Positions 26,889 to 35,201 of a stretch of DNA of 64,000 nt are shown piece by piece. The position numbers were made by a program, and so were the translations under genes. Each line of letters starts with the position of its first letter. The stretch's first letter is position 1. The notes beneath the pieces were generated by a model that saw only the letters and a list, made by a program, of their open reading frames with translations, made no database searches and had not been told where the DNA came from. Origin of the DNA: Vreelandella neptunia (GTDB taxonomy: Bacteria > Pseudomonadota > Gammaproteobacteria > Pseudomonadales > Halomonadaceae); contig NZ_JAKVTW010000010.1 in the NCBI RefSeq assembly GCF_022489065.1, forward strand, positions 89,118-153,117, given 5' to 3'.

Positions 26889-28172
26889 TTAGCCGTAGAT
26901 GAAGTTAACCAACGCCAGCGCAAACGCCGGAATATAGGTATTAATCATCAACACGGCGAACAGGACGGCGATAAACCAAAGGTTGGTTTTAGACGTTGCC
27001 CAGACATCTGATTTGGCGATTGAACAAGACGCAATGAGCACGCTTGCCACCGGTGGTGTTTGCTGACCGATCGCTAAGTTCAGCGTCACAATCAAACCAA
27101 AGTGCAGCGGATCGATACCGACTTCCAACACCAGCGGCAGAACGATCGGCACCACTAGGATAATCGCGGCTGCAGAGTGCAGAAAAATTCCTAATATCAA
27201 GAAGATGACATTTAGAAGTGCCAAGATGAGATATTTATTATTAGTCAGTTCACTGATCTGCATCGCAATTTCTTGCGGCACGCGGGTTTCGGTAAGGTAG
27301 CCACCTACCACTGCTGACGCGGCCACTAGCAGCATAACCACGGCTGTTTGCACACCCGCGCTCTTGCACGAGTCAATGAAGTTTCTCATCGTGAATTCGC
27401 GATAAACCACCGCACTGATAAAGATAGCCACGCATACTGCCAGCGCCGCGCCTTCGGTCGCGGTAACGAAACCACCAAAGATACCGCCCAGGATGATGAC
27501 AGGAATCAGCAACGCCCAAATCGCCTCTTTGAAGGCTATCCAAAGCTGCGAAACACGAAAGCGTCCCTCAGAAGGGAAGTTGTGTTTGCGTGCTAAGTAG
27601 TAGCACATCGCGGCTAAGCCCATCGCACCCAGCAAGCCTGGCAAAATACCGGCCACAAACATCTGTACCACTGACTCACCCGACATCACCGCGTAAAGAA
27701 TCATCGGTATGGAGGGCGGCAAGATAATCGCTAAGCTCGCAGCGGATGAAGATATAGAAGCAGCAAACTCTTTTGAGTAGCCCTTCTTGCGCATTGCAGG
27801 AATCAGAATACTGCCGATTGCTGACACGCCTGCCACCGCCGACCCGGAAATTTCCGCGAAGAAAACCGAAGCACCGATGGTCACCATCGCCAAGCCACCC
27901 TTGATAAACCCCACCATCGCCATGGCTAGATCGATCAAGCGCCGCGAGATACTCGAGGCGTTCATAATGGCACCGGCTAAAATAAACAGCGGAATTGCGA
28001 TGAGCGGAAAGTTAGTCGCACCCTCAAACATCGTCATGCCCACCGTGGGCATCGCCATGTTGCCGTATGTCATAAAGGTGGCGACGGTACCCACCAGTGC
28101 CAAGGCAACGGCGACCGGTACGTTAATCAGGATCAACAGAATCAGCGCTATAAATATGTACAGTATGACCAT
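26889..28172 (-). CDS. dctM: TRAP transporter large permease (DctM)
   Basis: A 427-residue membrane protein of the DctM family with about 12 hydrophobic segments. Typical blocks are VPVAVALALVG near the start, FPLIAIPLFILAGAIM, FAEISGSAVAGVSAIGSILIPAM, and ILPPSIPMILYAVMSGESVVQMFVAGILPG. It carries out sodium-coupled uptake with the small permease and the periplasmic binding protein. It is 9 bases downstream of dctQ. The transported acid is not predictable by eye. The following genes suggest an organic acid destined for CoA activation. Confidence 0.93.
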   Translation of the reverse strand: MVILYIFIALILLILINVPVAVALALVGTVATFMTYGNMAMPTVGMTMFEGATNFPLIAIPLFILAGAIMNASSISRRLIDLAMAMVGFIKGGLAMVTIGASVFFAEISGSAVAGVSAIGSILIPAMRKKGYSKEFAASISSSAASLAIILPPSIPMILYAVMSGESVVQMFVAGILPGLLGAMGLAAMCYYLARKHNFPSEGRFRVSQLWIAFKEAIWALLIPVIILGGIFGGFVTATEGAALAVCVAIFISAVVYREFTMRNFIDSCKSAGVQTAVVMLLVAASAVVGGYLTETRVPQEIAMQISELTNNKYLILALLNVIFLILGIFLHSAAAIILVVPIVLPLVLEVGIDPLHFGLIVTLNLAIGQQTPPVASVLIASCSIAKSDVWATSKTNLWFIAVLFAVLMINTYIPAFALALVNFIYG

Positions 28173-28181
28173 AGTATCTAC

Positions 28182-28742
28182 TTACCCTCGCTGATGTGTG
28201 CTGACGGCGGCGACTTCTTCCGCGTCGATACCGGCTTCTTCGAGCTCATGGTCAATAAAGCCCCTGCCCTTAGCGCTTTTAATTACGTCGGGCAGCCGCA
28301 GCAGTTCAGCAATGATGAACAGCACGGCGGCAACGGGAATCGCTGAGTGAACCAGTTGCATTGACACACCAGGGAGGCTAACCATTCCCACGCCTTCGAG
28401 AATCAACATGACTTGGTAGCTGGCGAGACCCAAAAACACGAAGAACCCAATAGTGATCGCTTCCGCTAAAAGCGCGATAGGCACTCGAATAGAGGGTGGA
28501 CACATGTTCAACACACTAGGGCAAGTGATGTGCGCGCCTTTGGCGGCGGCTAATGCGGTGCCGTAGTAGGTCACCCAAGCCAACAACGCAGCGGCGAGCT
28601 CGTCATACCAGCTTAGTGGCGAGCCCAAATAACGGGTCACAAAGCCCAGGGTAACCACAGCGGCAAGCGCAATTACCAGAAAGACCACGATGCCTTCAAG
28701 AAACGAAAAATACGCGTTCTTGAACTTTGTAAAAGTACTCAT
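28182..28742 (-). CDS. dctQ: TRAP transporter small permease (DctQ)
   Basis: A 186-residue four-helix membrane protein of the DctQ family. It has the characteristic second-helix region TRYLGSPLSWYDELAAALLAWVTYYGTALAAAKGAHI, close to the family motif with conserved W-x-E/D-E. It forms the membrane complex with DctM. ATG 28742 is preceded by GGAGG. Upstream is the binding-protein gene with a 65-base gap. Confidence 0.92.
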   Translation of the reverse strand: MSTFTKFKNAYFSFLEGIVVFLVIALAAVVTLGFVTRYLGSPLSWYDELAAALLAWVTYYGTALAAAKGAHITCPSVLNMCPPSIRVPIALLAEAITIGFFVFLGLASYQVMLILEGVGMVSLPGVSMQLVHSAIPVAAVLFIIAELLRLPDVIKSAKGRGFIDHELEEAGIDAEEVAAVSTHQRG

Positions 28743-28807
28743 TGAGACCTCCGAAAGGCGAGGCGCCCCGCCAAGTAGCGACGCACCTCAAAAGAGTGGC
28801 GCTTTGC

Positions 28808-29785
28808 TTACTCGCGTAGAGCAGCCACGGCGTCAATCATTTCCTGGCCACCATCCACTTCTTCAGCGAACTGGCTATAGATGGTTTCAGAGGCCTCAAC
28901 AAAAGCATCGAAGTCGACTTCATTAACTTCCATGCCTTCATCGCGCATTTTTACGAGAGTTTCATCATCCAGACGTTGACCTTCTTCGAGTACGAAGTCC
29001 TCCATCTCAACGGCGACTTCTTCAAGCACCTGTTGTACTTCTTCAGGTAGGCGACTCCAGCTAGCACCCGCCGTTAAATAAGCAGGGGTATAAACGTGGT
29101 TGGAAATCGAGAGGTAATCTTGTACTTCGTGAAAACGTGAGGAGTAGGTTTGGATAAAGGGGTTTTCCTGGCCGTCCATTGCGCCTGTTTGCAGGGCAAC
29201 AAACACTTCAGACAGCGACATTGGCGAAGGTGCTGCGCCGTAGCTACGGAACATATCGATTCGCCATGTGCCGCCAGGTACGCGCAGCTTTATTCCTTCG
29301 AGATCTTCTGGCGTTACGATTGGTCTCTCGTTGTTAGTAATCTGGCGAAAGCCGTTTTCCCATACGCCAATGATTTTAAAACCACGCGCTTCTGCAGCGT
29401 CATACAGCGGACCACGCACGATCTCTTCACGCACGCGCTTCATATGTTCGCGGTCTTGGATCAAGTAAGGCATTTCGAACAGCGCAAACTCAGCGGATTC
29501 AGAACTCATCACGGTCGAGGGCAGTGAGAGGTCTAACGACCCTAACCGCAGGCGACGCATCATCGATTCATCACCACCGAGTTGGCTATTGCCAAAAACG
29601 CTTACTTCCGCCACGCCTTCCAAACGTTCGTTGACGAGTTCGGCATAGCGATTCGCAGAAATTTCAAACAGTGATCCAGGGCCACCGACATGACCAAGGC
29701 GAATTTCCGTCTGGGCGTTGGCGGCGGCGGCCTGCAAGCCAAACGACACAACGGCCGTTGCGAGTGCTGTTTTGAGCAATTTCAT
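28808..29785 (-). CDS. dctP: TRAP transporter substrate-binding protein (DctP)
   Basis: A 325-residue periplasmic binding protein with a Sec signal peptide (MKLLKTALATAVVSFGLQAAAANA, cleavage expected after AANA). The mature protein has IRLGHVGGPGSLFEISANRYAELV and the DctP-type block GMKL-like EGIKLRVPGGTWRIDMFRSYGAAPSPMSLSEVFVALQTGAMDGQENP, with the conserved ligand Arg. ATG 29785 starts the signal peptide and has GGAG eight bases upstream; seven further upstream codons in frame are not coding. A CAACAACAA leader and a TTGAATTCA palindrome lie upstream. Confidence 0.93.
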   Translation of the reverse strand: MKLLKTALATAVVSFGLQAAAANAQTEIRLGHVGGPGSLFEISANRYAELVNERLEGVAEVSVFGNSQLGGDESMMRRLRLGSLDLSLPSTVMSSESAEFALFEMPYLIQDREHMKRVREEIVRGPLYDAAEARGFKIIGVWENGFRQITNNERPIVTPEDLEGIKLRVPGGTWRIDMFRSYGAAPSPMSLSEVFVALQTGAMDGQENPFIQTYSSRFHEVQDYLSISNHVYTPAYLTAGASWSRLPEEVQQVLEEVAVEMEDFVLEEGQRLDDETLVKMRDEGMEVNEVDFDAFVEASETIYSQFAEEVDGGQEMIDAVAALRE

Positions 29786-29805
29786 TGTGAACTCCAGGTA
29801 AAGCA

Positions 29806-29817
29806 TTTGTTGTTGTT
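29806..29817 (-). promoter_or_regulatory. AACAACAACAAA leader motif before dctP
   Basis: On the coding strand AACAACAACAAA lies about 20 bases before the dctP ATG and just before the ribosome site, as expected of a post-transcriptional Hfq/Crc target site. Function is inferred from the motif alone. Confidence 0.5.
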
Positions 29818-29929
29818 AGCAATGTCACCATCGTGGCTCTGGCATCCGATGGCACCTGCAAAAGGCGTCGCTTGAGTAGATCCACTTATTGTTGGTCTAG
29901 CGCTACTCTTGAAACATCCTCCACCTCAA

Positions 29930-29953
29930 TTTGAATTCAAAATTCAAAATTAG
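29930..29953. promoter_or_regulatory. TTGAATTCAAAATTC operator candidate upstream of dctP
   Basis: Palindrome TTTGAATTCAAA (29930-29941), with a further ATTCAAAATT overlap. The sequence TTGAATTCAwAATT recurs at 30701-30714 in the promoter between the GlcG-like gene and the GntR gene at 30849. It is a likely binding site of that regulator. Confidence 0.6.
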
Positions 29954-30030
29954 GTATTAAACTTTCGTCTCGTCACAAAAATTTCCTTGCAACCAATTGA
30001 TTTAAATAGGGCTAATAAAAATTAGTCGTA

Positions 30031-30071
30031 AAAAAAAGCGGGCCACTGCTTAATTAAGCCGCGGCCCGCTT
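30031..30071 (-). terminator. Terminator of the GlcG-like gene
   Basis: Minus-strand hairpin AAGCGGGCC ... GGCCCGCTT followed by T-runs (the plus strand shows seven A at 30031-30037). It isolates the GlcG-like gene from the TRAP operon. Confidence 0.9.
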
Positions 30072-30095
30072 CAATTAACGCCTTCCTGCTAACAC

Positions 30096-30557
30096 CTAGC
30101 TCGGTTCAAGTCCCCAGCGCAGGCCGGCCAGTTCGATACCGGCTATCGCCGCTTGCTGATCCTCATCCGATGACGCGCCGCTAACTCCCACCGCGCCGAT
30201 TACACAGTTTTGCTGATCTAGAATGGGCACGCCCCCTGCCACAGCCACAAAATGCCCCTGGGAAGCCGCCGAAACGCTAGCAACAAACCCGGTGCGTTCG
30301 GCATTGCGTTCTCCTAGCACCCCACTGGCAACACCAACGCCCAAGGCGGCATACGCCTTCCCCTTAGCTACCGGAAAACGCAACGGTGCACAGCCATCTT
30401 CGCGTTCAGCAGCCACTAAATTACCTCCTCCATCGAGCACCACAATCGTTAGCGGTGGCAGATCTGAATTGCGCGCCTGGGCTCGGGCACCATCGATTAT
30501 CTTTCTGCTCTGTTCTCTGCTGAGCTGCACGCTGCAATGAAATACTTGTCCGGCCAT
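30096..30557 (-). CDS. GlcG/HbpS family (haem-binding-like) protein, copy 1
   Basis: A 153-residue GlcG/HbpS (DUF336) protein. It has QLSREQSRKIIDGARAQA, PPLTIVVLDGGGNLVAAEREDG, FPVAKGKAYAALGVG, GGVPILDQQNCVIGAVGVSGASSDEDQQAAIAGI, the usual signature. Family members bind haem or small acids, and GlcG is of unknown function. ATG 30557 (MAGQVFHCSVQ) matches family length; the longer frame would translate the upstream 17-base repeats into low-complexity sequence. It is divergent from the GntR gene. A second family member is at 36542. Confidence 0.85.
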   Translation of the reverse strand: MAGQVFHCSVQLSREQSRKIIDGARAQARNSDLPPLTIVVLDGGGNLVAAEREDGCAPLRFPVAKGKAYAALGVGVASGVLGERNAERTGFVASVSAASQGHFVAVAGGVPILDQQNCVIGAVGVSGASSDEDQQAAIAGIELAGLRWGLEPS

Positions 30558-30565
30558 GGGTTTTA

Positions 30566-30669
30566 CCTTTGTCGTTGTTAGTGCTTTGTCGTTGTTAGAA
30601 CTTTGTCGATGTTGATACTTGTCGTGGTTAATACTTTGTTGTTGTGAGGGCTTTGCCATCGTTAGTAAG
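30566..30669. repeat. Six imperfect ~17-base tandem repeats upstream of the GlcG-like gene
   Basis: Units of 16-19 bases with consensus CTTTGTCGTTGTTAGTA on the plus strand: starts at about 30566, 30584, 30601, 30618, 30634 and 30651. They fill the gap between the start codon (30557) and the promoter palindrome at 30701, so they are probably in the 5' leader. The minus-strand unit reads TAACAACGACAAAG, similar to CAACAACAA leader motifs at 24702 and 29806. Confidence 0.8.
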
Positions 30670-30700
30670 CAGTGATGAACAAAAGGCCACCAAAGGAATA

Positions 30701-30714
30701 TTGAATTCATAATT
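30701..30714. promoter_or_regulatory. TTGAATTCATAATT operator candidate, second copy
   Basis: Same sequence family as 29930-29945, located in the 291-base gap between the start codons of the GlcG-like gene and the GntR gene. This is where an autoregulating GntR protein would bind. Confidence 0.55.
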
Positions 30715-30848
30715 ACTTTTGCAGATCATATAAACAAAAGCCACTATACAAAGCTGGTATTTCAGAAATGGTATCGTGCTCAAAACGATCCAGGTGGTCT
30801 GGGTAGCTTGGCTGTAAGGCGAGCGAGCCACTGACAAGGAACTGACGA

Positions 30849-31532
30849 ATGACAAAGATATTGCAACGCAATTTATATCGGGAAGTGGCCGATAGAATTG
30901 GCGACCTGATTGAGCACGGCGAGCTTTTACCCGGCGAACGTATCTCCGAAAAGCAGCTGTGCGAGCGCTTCGGCGTATCGCGTACGCCGTTGCGGGAGGC
31001 GTTGAAAGTACTCGCCACTGAAGGCCTGATTGAGCTGCTGCCCAATCGCGGCGCGCGGGTGGTAAGGCTGACCTTAAAGAACGTTAAAGACACCTATGAT
31101 CTGATGGCCGCACTAGAGGGACTATCGGGTGAGCTTGCCTGTGAGTACATCAGCGACGCTGAAATTGCCGCCATTCGTCAGTTGCACGACACGATGCTGG
31201 AACACTACCGCAATCGCGATTTAATGCCCTACTTCCAGGTGAACCGGCAGATTCACGAAAGCATTTTGGCGGCGTCCAATAACGATGTTTTGCAAGAGAT
31301 GTATAGCAACCTCAGCCAGCGCATCAAGCGCGTGCGTTACTCCAAGAAGATGACCGAACGCTACTGGAGCCAAGCGGTAAAAGATCATGAAAATATGATG
31401 GCCGCGCTTGAGAAACGCGACAGCCAGTTACTCGGCCAAATTTTACGTGACCACCTGTGTAACAAGATTGAAGTGGCCACCTTGGCGGGCGTGATTGACA
31501 CGGAAGACGATAAAAGTGTAGCCAATAGCTAA
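30849..31532 (+). CDS. GntR/FCD regulator, probable controller of the TRAP-CoA cluster
   Basis: A 227-residue GntR-family regulator. The wHTH is DRIGDLIEHGELLPGERISEKQLCERFGVSRTPLREAL (residues 15-52), followed by an FCD domain with LEGLSGELACEYISD, FQVNRQIHESILAASNN and KDHENMMAALEKRD containing His metal-ligand positions. It is divergent from the GlcG-like gene and close to dctPQM. The recurring TTGAATTCAwAATT sequence in both promoters makes it the likely local repressor (inference). It converges on glcC with 6 bases between stops. Confidence 0.88.
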   Translation: MTKILQRNLYREVADRIGDLIEHGELLPGERISEKQLCERFGVSRTPLREALKVLATEGLIELLPNRGARVVRLTLKNVKDTYDLMAALEGLSGELACEYISDAEIAAIRQLHDTMLEHYRNRDLMPYFQVNRQIHESILAASNNDVLQEMYSNLSQRIKRVRYSKKMTERYWSQAVKDHENMMAALEKRDSQLLGQILRDHLCNKIEVATLAGVIDTEDDKSVANS

Positions 31533-31538
31533 AGTCCG

Positions 31539-32318
31539 CTACTGCCACTCTTCAAGGCGCATGGATGAACGTTCGAGCCGCTGGTGCTCCTCTTCTAAGT
31601 CGCGCAGCAGTTGGCTAATGCTGGAGAGGTGTTCCAGCGCTACCTTTTTTGCCTGCTCCGCGTCGCCGCTAACGACCGCATCATGCAACTGTGCATGCTG
31701 CTGGTTGATCATCGCTCGGGGGGCTGGCAAGTGGTAAAGGTGTTTGACCGAGGCGAAGACCGAGCTAAGCAGCAGATCGGTCAGGCTCTGGAGCGTGTGA
31801 ACCAACACCGGGTTGTGCGACGCCTGAGAGACCGCCAGATGAAAAGCGTGGTCGAGACGCGCGAGCCGCTCAACGTCAATGGCTTCCGCACTTTCGGCGT
31901 AATCAGCCATTTCACGATAGCGCCGGGTGATCAACACTTTGTCAGCGGAGGTACCTCGACTTGCCGCCAACTGCGCCGACTCCCCTTCGAGCAAGGCGCG
32001 CACCTCTAATAGATCAAACAGCGTGCGCGGATGGTCTTTAAACAGGTGCATCAAAGCGCTTTGGTTGCCTACCGGCAGCAGCGTGGCCACCGTCGAACCA
32101 TGGCCCTGGCGGGTATCGATAATGCCCTTGCTGCGTAGAATCCGTAATCCTTCCCGCAGCGAAGCGCGGGATACGCCCAGCCGGTCGCAGAGGCGCCGTT
32201 CAGAAGGCAGCAACTGACCGGGGCGAAAAACACCATCAAGAATTAGACGCTCAAGCCGGGTGGCCACCTGATCCGGCATTCGCAGCCCGGGTGACAAGGC
32301 ATGATTCTCCACTGGCAT
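31539..32318 (-). CDS. glcC: FadR-subfamily regulator GlcC
   Basis: A 259-residue GntR/FadR-subfamily regulator. The wHTH has QVATRLERLILDGVFRPGQLLPSERRLCDRLGVSRASLREGLRILRSKGIIDTRQGHG, near-identical in style to GlcC/LldR/PdhR. The FCD domain includes LFDLLEVRALLEGESAQLAA and DHAFHLAVSQASHNPVL. ATG 32318 has AGGAG upstream; a longer frame to 32375 adds 19 residues without support. It is divergent from glcD with a TGGTCAGACCA operator between, the expected place for glycolate-responsive activation. Confidence 0.88.
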   Translation of the reverse strand: MPVENHALSPGLRMPDQVATRLERLILDGVFRPGQLLPSERRLCDRLGVSRASLREGLRILRSKGIIDTRQGHGSTVATLLPVGNQSALMHLFKDHPRTLFDLLEVRALLEGESAQLAASRGTSADKVLITRRYREMADYAESAEAIDVERLARLDHAFHLAVSQASHNPVLVHTLQSLTDLLLSSVFASVKHLYHLPAPRAMINQQHAQLHDAVVSGDAEQAKKVALEHLSSISQLLRDLEEEHQRLERSSMRLEEWQ

Positions 32319-32392
32319 GCGGGCTCTCCTGATGGTCGATTTAACCAGCTTGCCATTACTGGCCGCAGAAGGCATCCATGTCGACTAATTAC

Positions 32393-32403
32393 TGGTCAGA
32401 CCA
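32393..32403. promoter_or_regulatory. FadR-family operator TGGTCAGACCA in the glcC-glcD promoter
   Basis: ACTGGTCAGACCAAT fits the TNGTnnnACNA consensus of the GlcC/LldR/PdhR group. It is one core base different from the site at 17978 upstream of the lactate/glycolate permease. Confidence 0.75.
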
Positions 32404-32534
32404 ATGCACCACAACCTAGACAGATGCACAAAAAAAGCCCAAATTGAGGCCATGTTACGCGAGCACACTCTGCGCGATCTGGCATAAAGAATGTCGCCGT
32501 TTGCCTTTAATGATAATAAGCATGGGATGTCGTT

Positions 32535-34034
32535 ATGAATATCCTCTTTGATGAGCGTCTGGACGGTGAGCTGGTCCGGCGAGAGAAAAGCGAAGTCTTA
32601 AACGATCTTCAGCAAGCCGTCCCCGATATGACACTGCTGCATCGCGAAGAAGACCTGCGCCCCTTCGAGTGCGATGGGCTGGCGGCCTATCGCGTATTGC
32701 CCATGCTGGTGGCACTGCCGGAAACGCTGGAGCAGGTGAAAGGGTTACTCCAGCGCTGCCATGCCTTAGGCGTACCGGTGGTGACCCGTGGTGCGGGTAC
32801 CGGCCTCTCTGGCGGCGCGCTGCCCTTGGAGCAAGGCGTGCTGTTGGTGATGTCCCGCTTTAACCAAATTCTGAAAGTCGACCCGGATGCCCGTCTGGCG
32901 CGGGTTCAGCCAGGTGTTCGCAATCTGGCGATTTCTGAAGCGGCAGCGCCTTACGGCCTCTACTACGCGCCGGACCCTTCATCACAAATTGCCTGTTCCA
33001 TCGGCGGTAACGTGGCCGAAAATGCCGGTGGCGTGCACTGCCTAAAATATGGCCTGACGGTACATAACGTCATGCGCGTGGACGTGCTCACCATTGAGGG
33101 TGAGCACATGACGCTGGGCGCAGAGTCTCTCGACGCGCCCGGCTTTGACCTGCTGGCGCTAATGAATGGCTCCGAAGGCATGCTCGGCGTGGTCACCGAA
33201 ATTACCGTCAAGCTACTGCCCAAGCCGGAAACCGCGAAAGTATTGATGGCAAGCTTTGACGATGTCGAAAAAGCCGGACGCGCTGTGGGCGATATCATCG
33301 CCGCGGGGATCATTCCAGGCGGCCTGGAGATGATGGATAAGCTTGCGATTAAAGCCGCCGAAGATTTTGTCAAAGCGGGCTATCCGCTGGATGCCGAAGC
33401 GATTCTGCTCTGTGAGCTGGATGGCGTTGAAGCCGATGTGGACGACGATTGCGACACCGTTCGCCGTGTACTGGAGGCCGCCGGGGCCACCAATATTCAG
33501 CAAGCCCGCGATGAAGCCGAGCGCGCCAAGTTCTGGGCCGGGCGAAAGAACGCCTTCCCCGCCGTGGGTCGTATGTCGCCAGACTACTACTGCATGGATG
33601 GCACCATTCCCCGCCGCGAACTTCCACGCGTACTTAAAGGTATTGCCGCACTTTCCGAAGAGAGCGGCCTACTGGTAGCCAACGTGTTTCACGCCGGTGA
33701 CGGCAACATGCACCCATTGATTCTGTTTGATGCCAACAAAGAGGGCGAGCTAGCGCTTGCCGAAGAAGTGGGCGGTAAGATTCTGGAACTCTGCGTGGCG
33801 GCGGGCGGCTCAATTACCGGTGAGCACGGTGTGGGGCGCGAAAAGATCAACCAAATGTGTAGCCAGTTCCAACCGGATGAGATCAGCGTTTTTCATGCGC
33901 TGAAAGCCGCTTTTGATCCAAAGCGTCTACTCAACCCAGGCAAGAACATTCCAACCCTGGCTCGCTGCGCAGAATTCGGTGCCATGCATGTGCATAACAA
34001 CGAGCTACCGCATCCGGAGCTGCCACGTTTTTAA
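32535..34034 (+). CDS. glcD: Glycolate oxidase subunit GlcD
   Basis: A 499-residue FAD-binding subunit of membrane-associated glycolate dehydrogenase, which oxidises glycolate to glyoxylate. The PCMH FAD domain has TRGAGTGLSGGALPL and IACSIGGNVAENAGGVHCLKYG; the C-terminal domain has VFHAGDGNMHPLILFD and the SITGEHGVGREKI motif. Length and order match GlcD. It is first in glcDEF-glcG, divergent from glcC. The ribosome site is weak (no clear AGGAG). Confidence 0.95.
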   Translation: MNILFDERLDGELVRREKSEVLNDLQQAVPDMTLLHREEDLRPFECDGLAAYRVLPMLVALPETLEQVKGLLQRCHALGVPVVTRGAGTGLSGGALPLEQGVLLVMSRFNQILKVDPDARLARVQPGVRNLAISEAAAPYGLYYAPDPSSQIACSIGGNVAENAGGVHCLKYGLTVHNVMRVDVLTIEGEHMTLGAESLDAPGFDLLALMNGSEGMLGVVTEITVKLLPKPETAKVLMASFDDVEKAGRAVGDIIAAGIIPGGLEMMDKLAIKAAEDFVKAGYPLDAEAILLCELDGVEADVDDDCDTVRRVLEAAGATNIQQARDEAERAKFWAGRKNAFPAVGRMSPDYYCMDGTIPRRELPRVLKGIAALSEESGLLVANVFHAGDGNMHPLILFDANKEGELALAEEVGGKILELCVAAGGSITGEHGVGREKINQMCSQFQPDEISVFHALKAAFDPKRLLNPGKNIPTLARCAEFGAMHVHNNELPHPELPRF

Positions 34035-34086
34035 TAATGTACCTAGTCAGCATACTTACTAGGCAAAATAAATACTGGGATAGACC

Positions 34087-35187
34087 ATGACTGAACTAGC
34101 GATGCATGCCGCCGACCGCGATATCGCTGATACCCTGTGTGATCAGGTACGCAGCGCGTATGAGACACGCACTCCGCTACGCATTGTAGGCGGAGATACC
34201 CGCGCCTTTTATGGACGACCGGTGGATGGCCAAGCGCTCACGATGGCCGAACATAGTGGCATTGTCAGCTACGACCCGGTGGAGCTGGTGGTCACCGTGC
34301 GCGCTGGCACACGGCTAAGCGCCCTTCAAGCAGCGCTGGCCGACAAACACCAAATGCTGGCCTTTGAGCCGCCCATGTTTGGCGAAGCCTCGACCATTGG
34401 TGGTGCGGTCGCGACCGGCCTTTCCGGCCCACGCCGCCCCTGGGCAGGCGCAGCACGGGACTTCGTGCTCGGCACGCGGGTCATCACTCAAGAGGGCAAG
34501 CTGTTACGCTTTGGCGGCGAAGTGATGAAAAATGTCGCCGGTTATGATCTCTCTCGCTTGATGGCGGGGGCCCAGGGTACGCTCGGCGTGCTGACCGATA
34601 TCTCGTTTAAAGTGCTGCCCATTCCCAACGCTACACACAGCTTACGCCTGTCCATTAATCTTGCCGACGCGCTGAAAAAGCTTGCCGAGCTGGGTCGCAA
34701 ACCGCTACCGATCACGGCGGCGGCCTGGCATAACGGTGAGCTTTTCCTGCGCTTAGAGGGGGGTAACAGCTCTGTTAGCGCGACTCAGGCAAGCCTAGGC
34801 GGCGAGCCGCTTGATGCCAGCTTCTGGACCTCACTACGCGACCATACCCACGATTTCTTCCAGCTCAGCGACGGTCAAGCGCTATGGCGGTTATCGCTGC
34901 CTCCGCATACGTCGCCGCTGGCACTGGATATTCCCGAAGCGGATATCTTTTACGATTGGGCGGGCTGTCAGCGCTGGGTAAAAACATCGCTGGATGCCAG
35001 CACGTTGCGCGCCGCCTGTGCAGCAGTGGGCGGCCATGCCACATGCTACACGCCGCACGCCCAGGGAGGCGCCGTCGACCCTTTCACACCGCTCAACACG
35101 GTAGTGGAAAAATATCATCGTAATCTAAAGGCGGAGCTGGATGCCCATGGCATATTCAATCCCGGTCGTCTTTATGCGGCGTTTTAA
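34087..35187 (+). CDS. glcE: Glycolate oxidase subunit GlcE
   Basis: A 366-residue FAD-binding subunit. It has LRIVGGDTRAFYGRP, VTVRAGTRLSALQAAL, AFEPPMFGEASTIGGAVATGLSGPRRPWAGAARDFVLGTRVI and MKNVAGYDLSRLMAGAQGTLGV, the GlcE signature. The C-terminus ends FNPGRLYAAF as usual. It needs GlcD and GlcF for activity (family knowledge). It is 52 bases after glcD and 14 bases before glcF. Confidence 0.94.
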   Translation: MTELAMHAADRDIADTLCDQVRSAYETRTPLRIVGGDTRAFYGRPVDGQALTMAEHSGIVSYDPVELVVTVRAGTRLSALQAALADKHQMLAFEPPMFGEASTIGGAVATGLSGPRRPWAGAARDFVLGTRVITQEGKLLRFGGEVMKNVAGYDLSRLMAGAQGTLGVLTDISFKVLPIPNATHSLRLSINLADALKKLAELGRKPLPITAAAWHNGELFLRLEGGNSSVSATQASLGGEPLDASFWTSLRDHTHDFFQLSDGQALWRLSLPPHTSPLALDIPEADIFYDWAGCQRWVKTSLDASTLRAACAAVGGHATCYTPHAQGGAVDPFTPLNTVVEKYHRNLKAELDAHGIFNPGRLYAAF

Positions 35188-35201
35188 TCAGGAGATCTGA
35201 C

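Noticed and set aside
30566..30669. Possible CRISPR array
   Set aside because: Units of about 17 bases are contiguous and imperfect, with no spacers; it is a tandem repeat.
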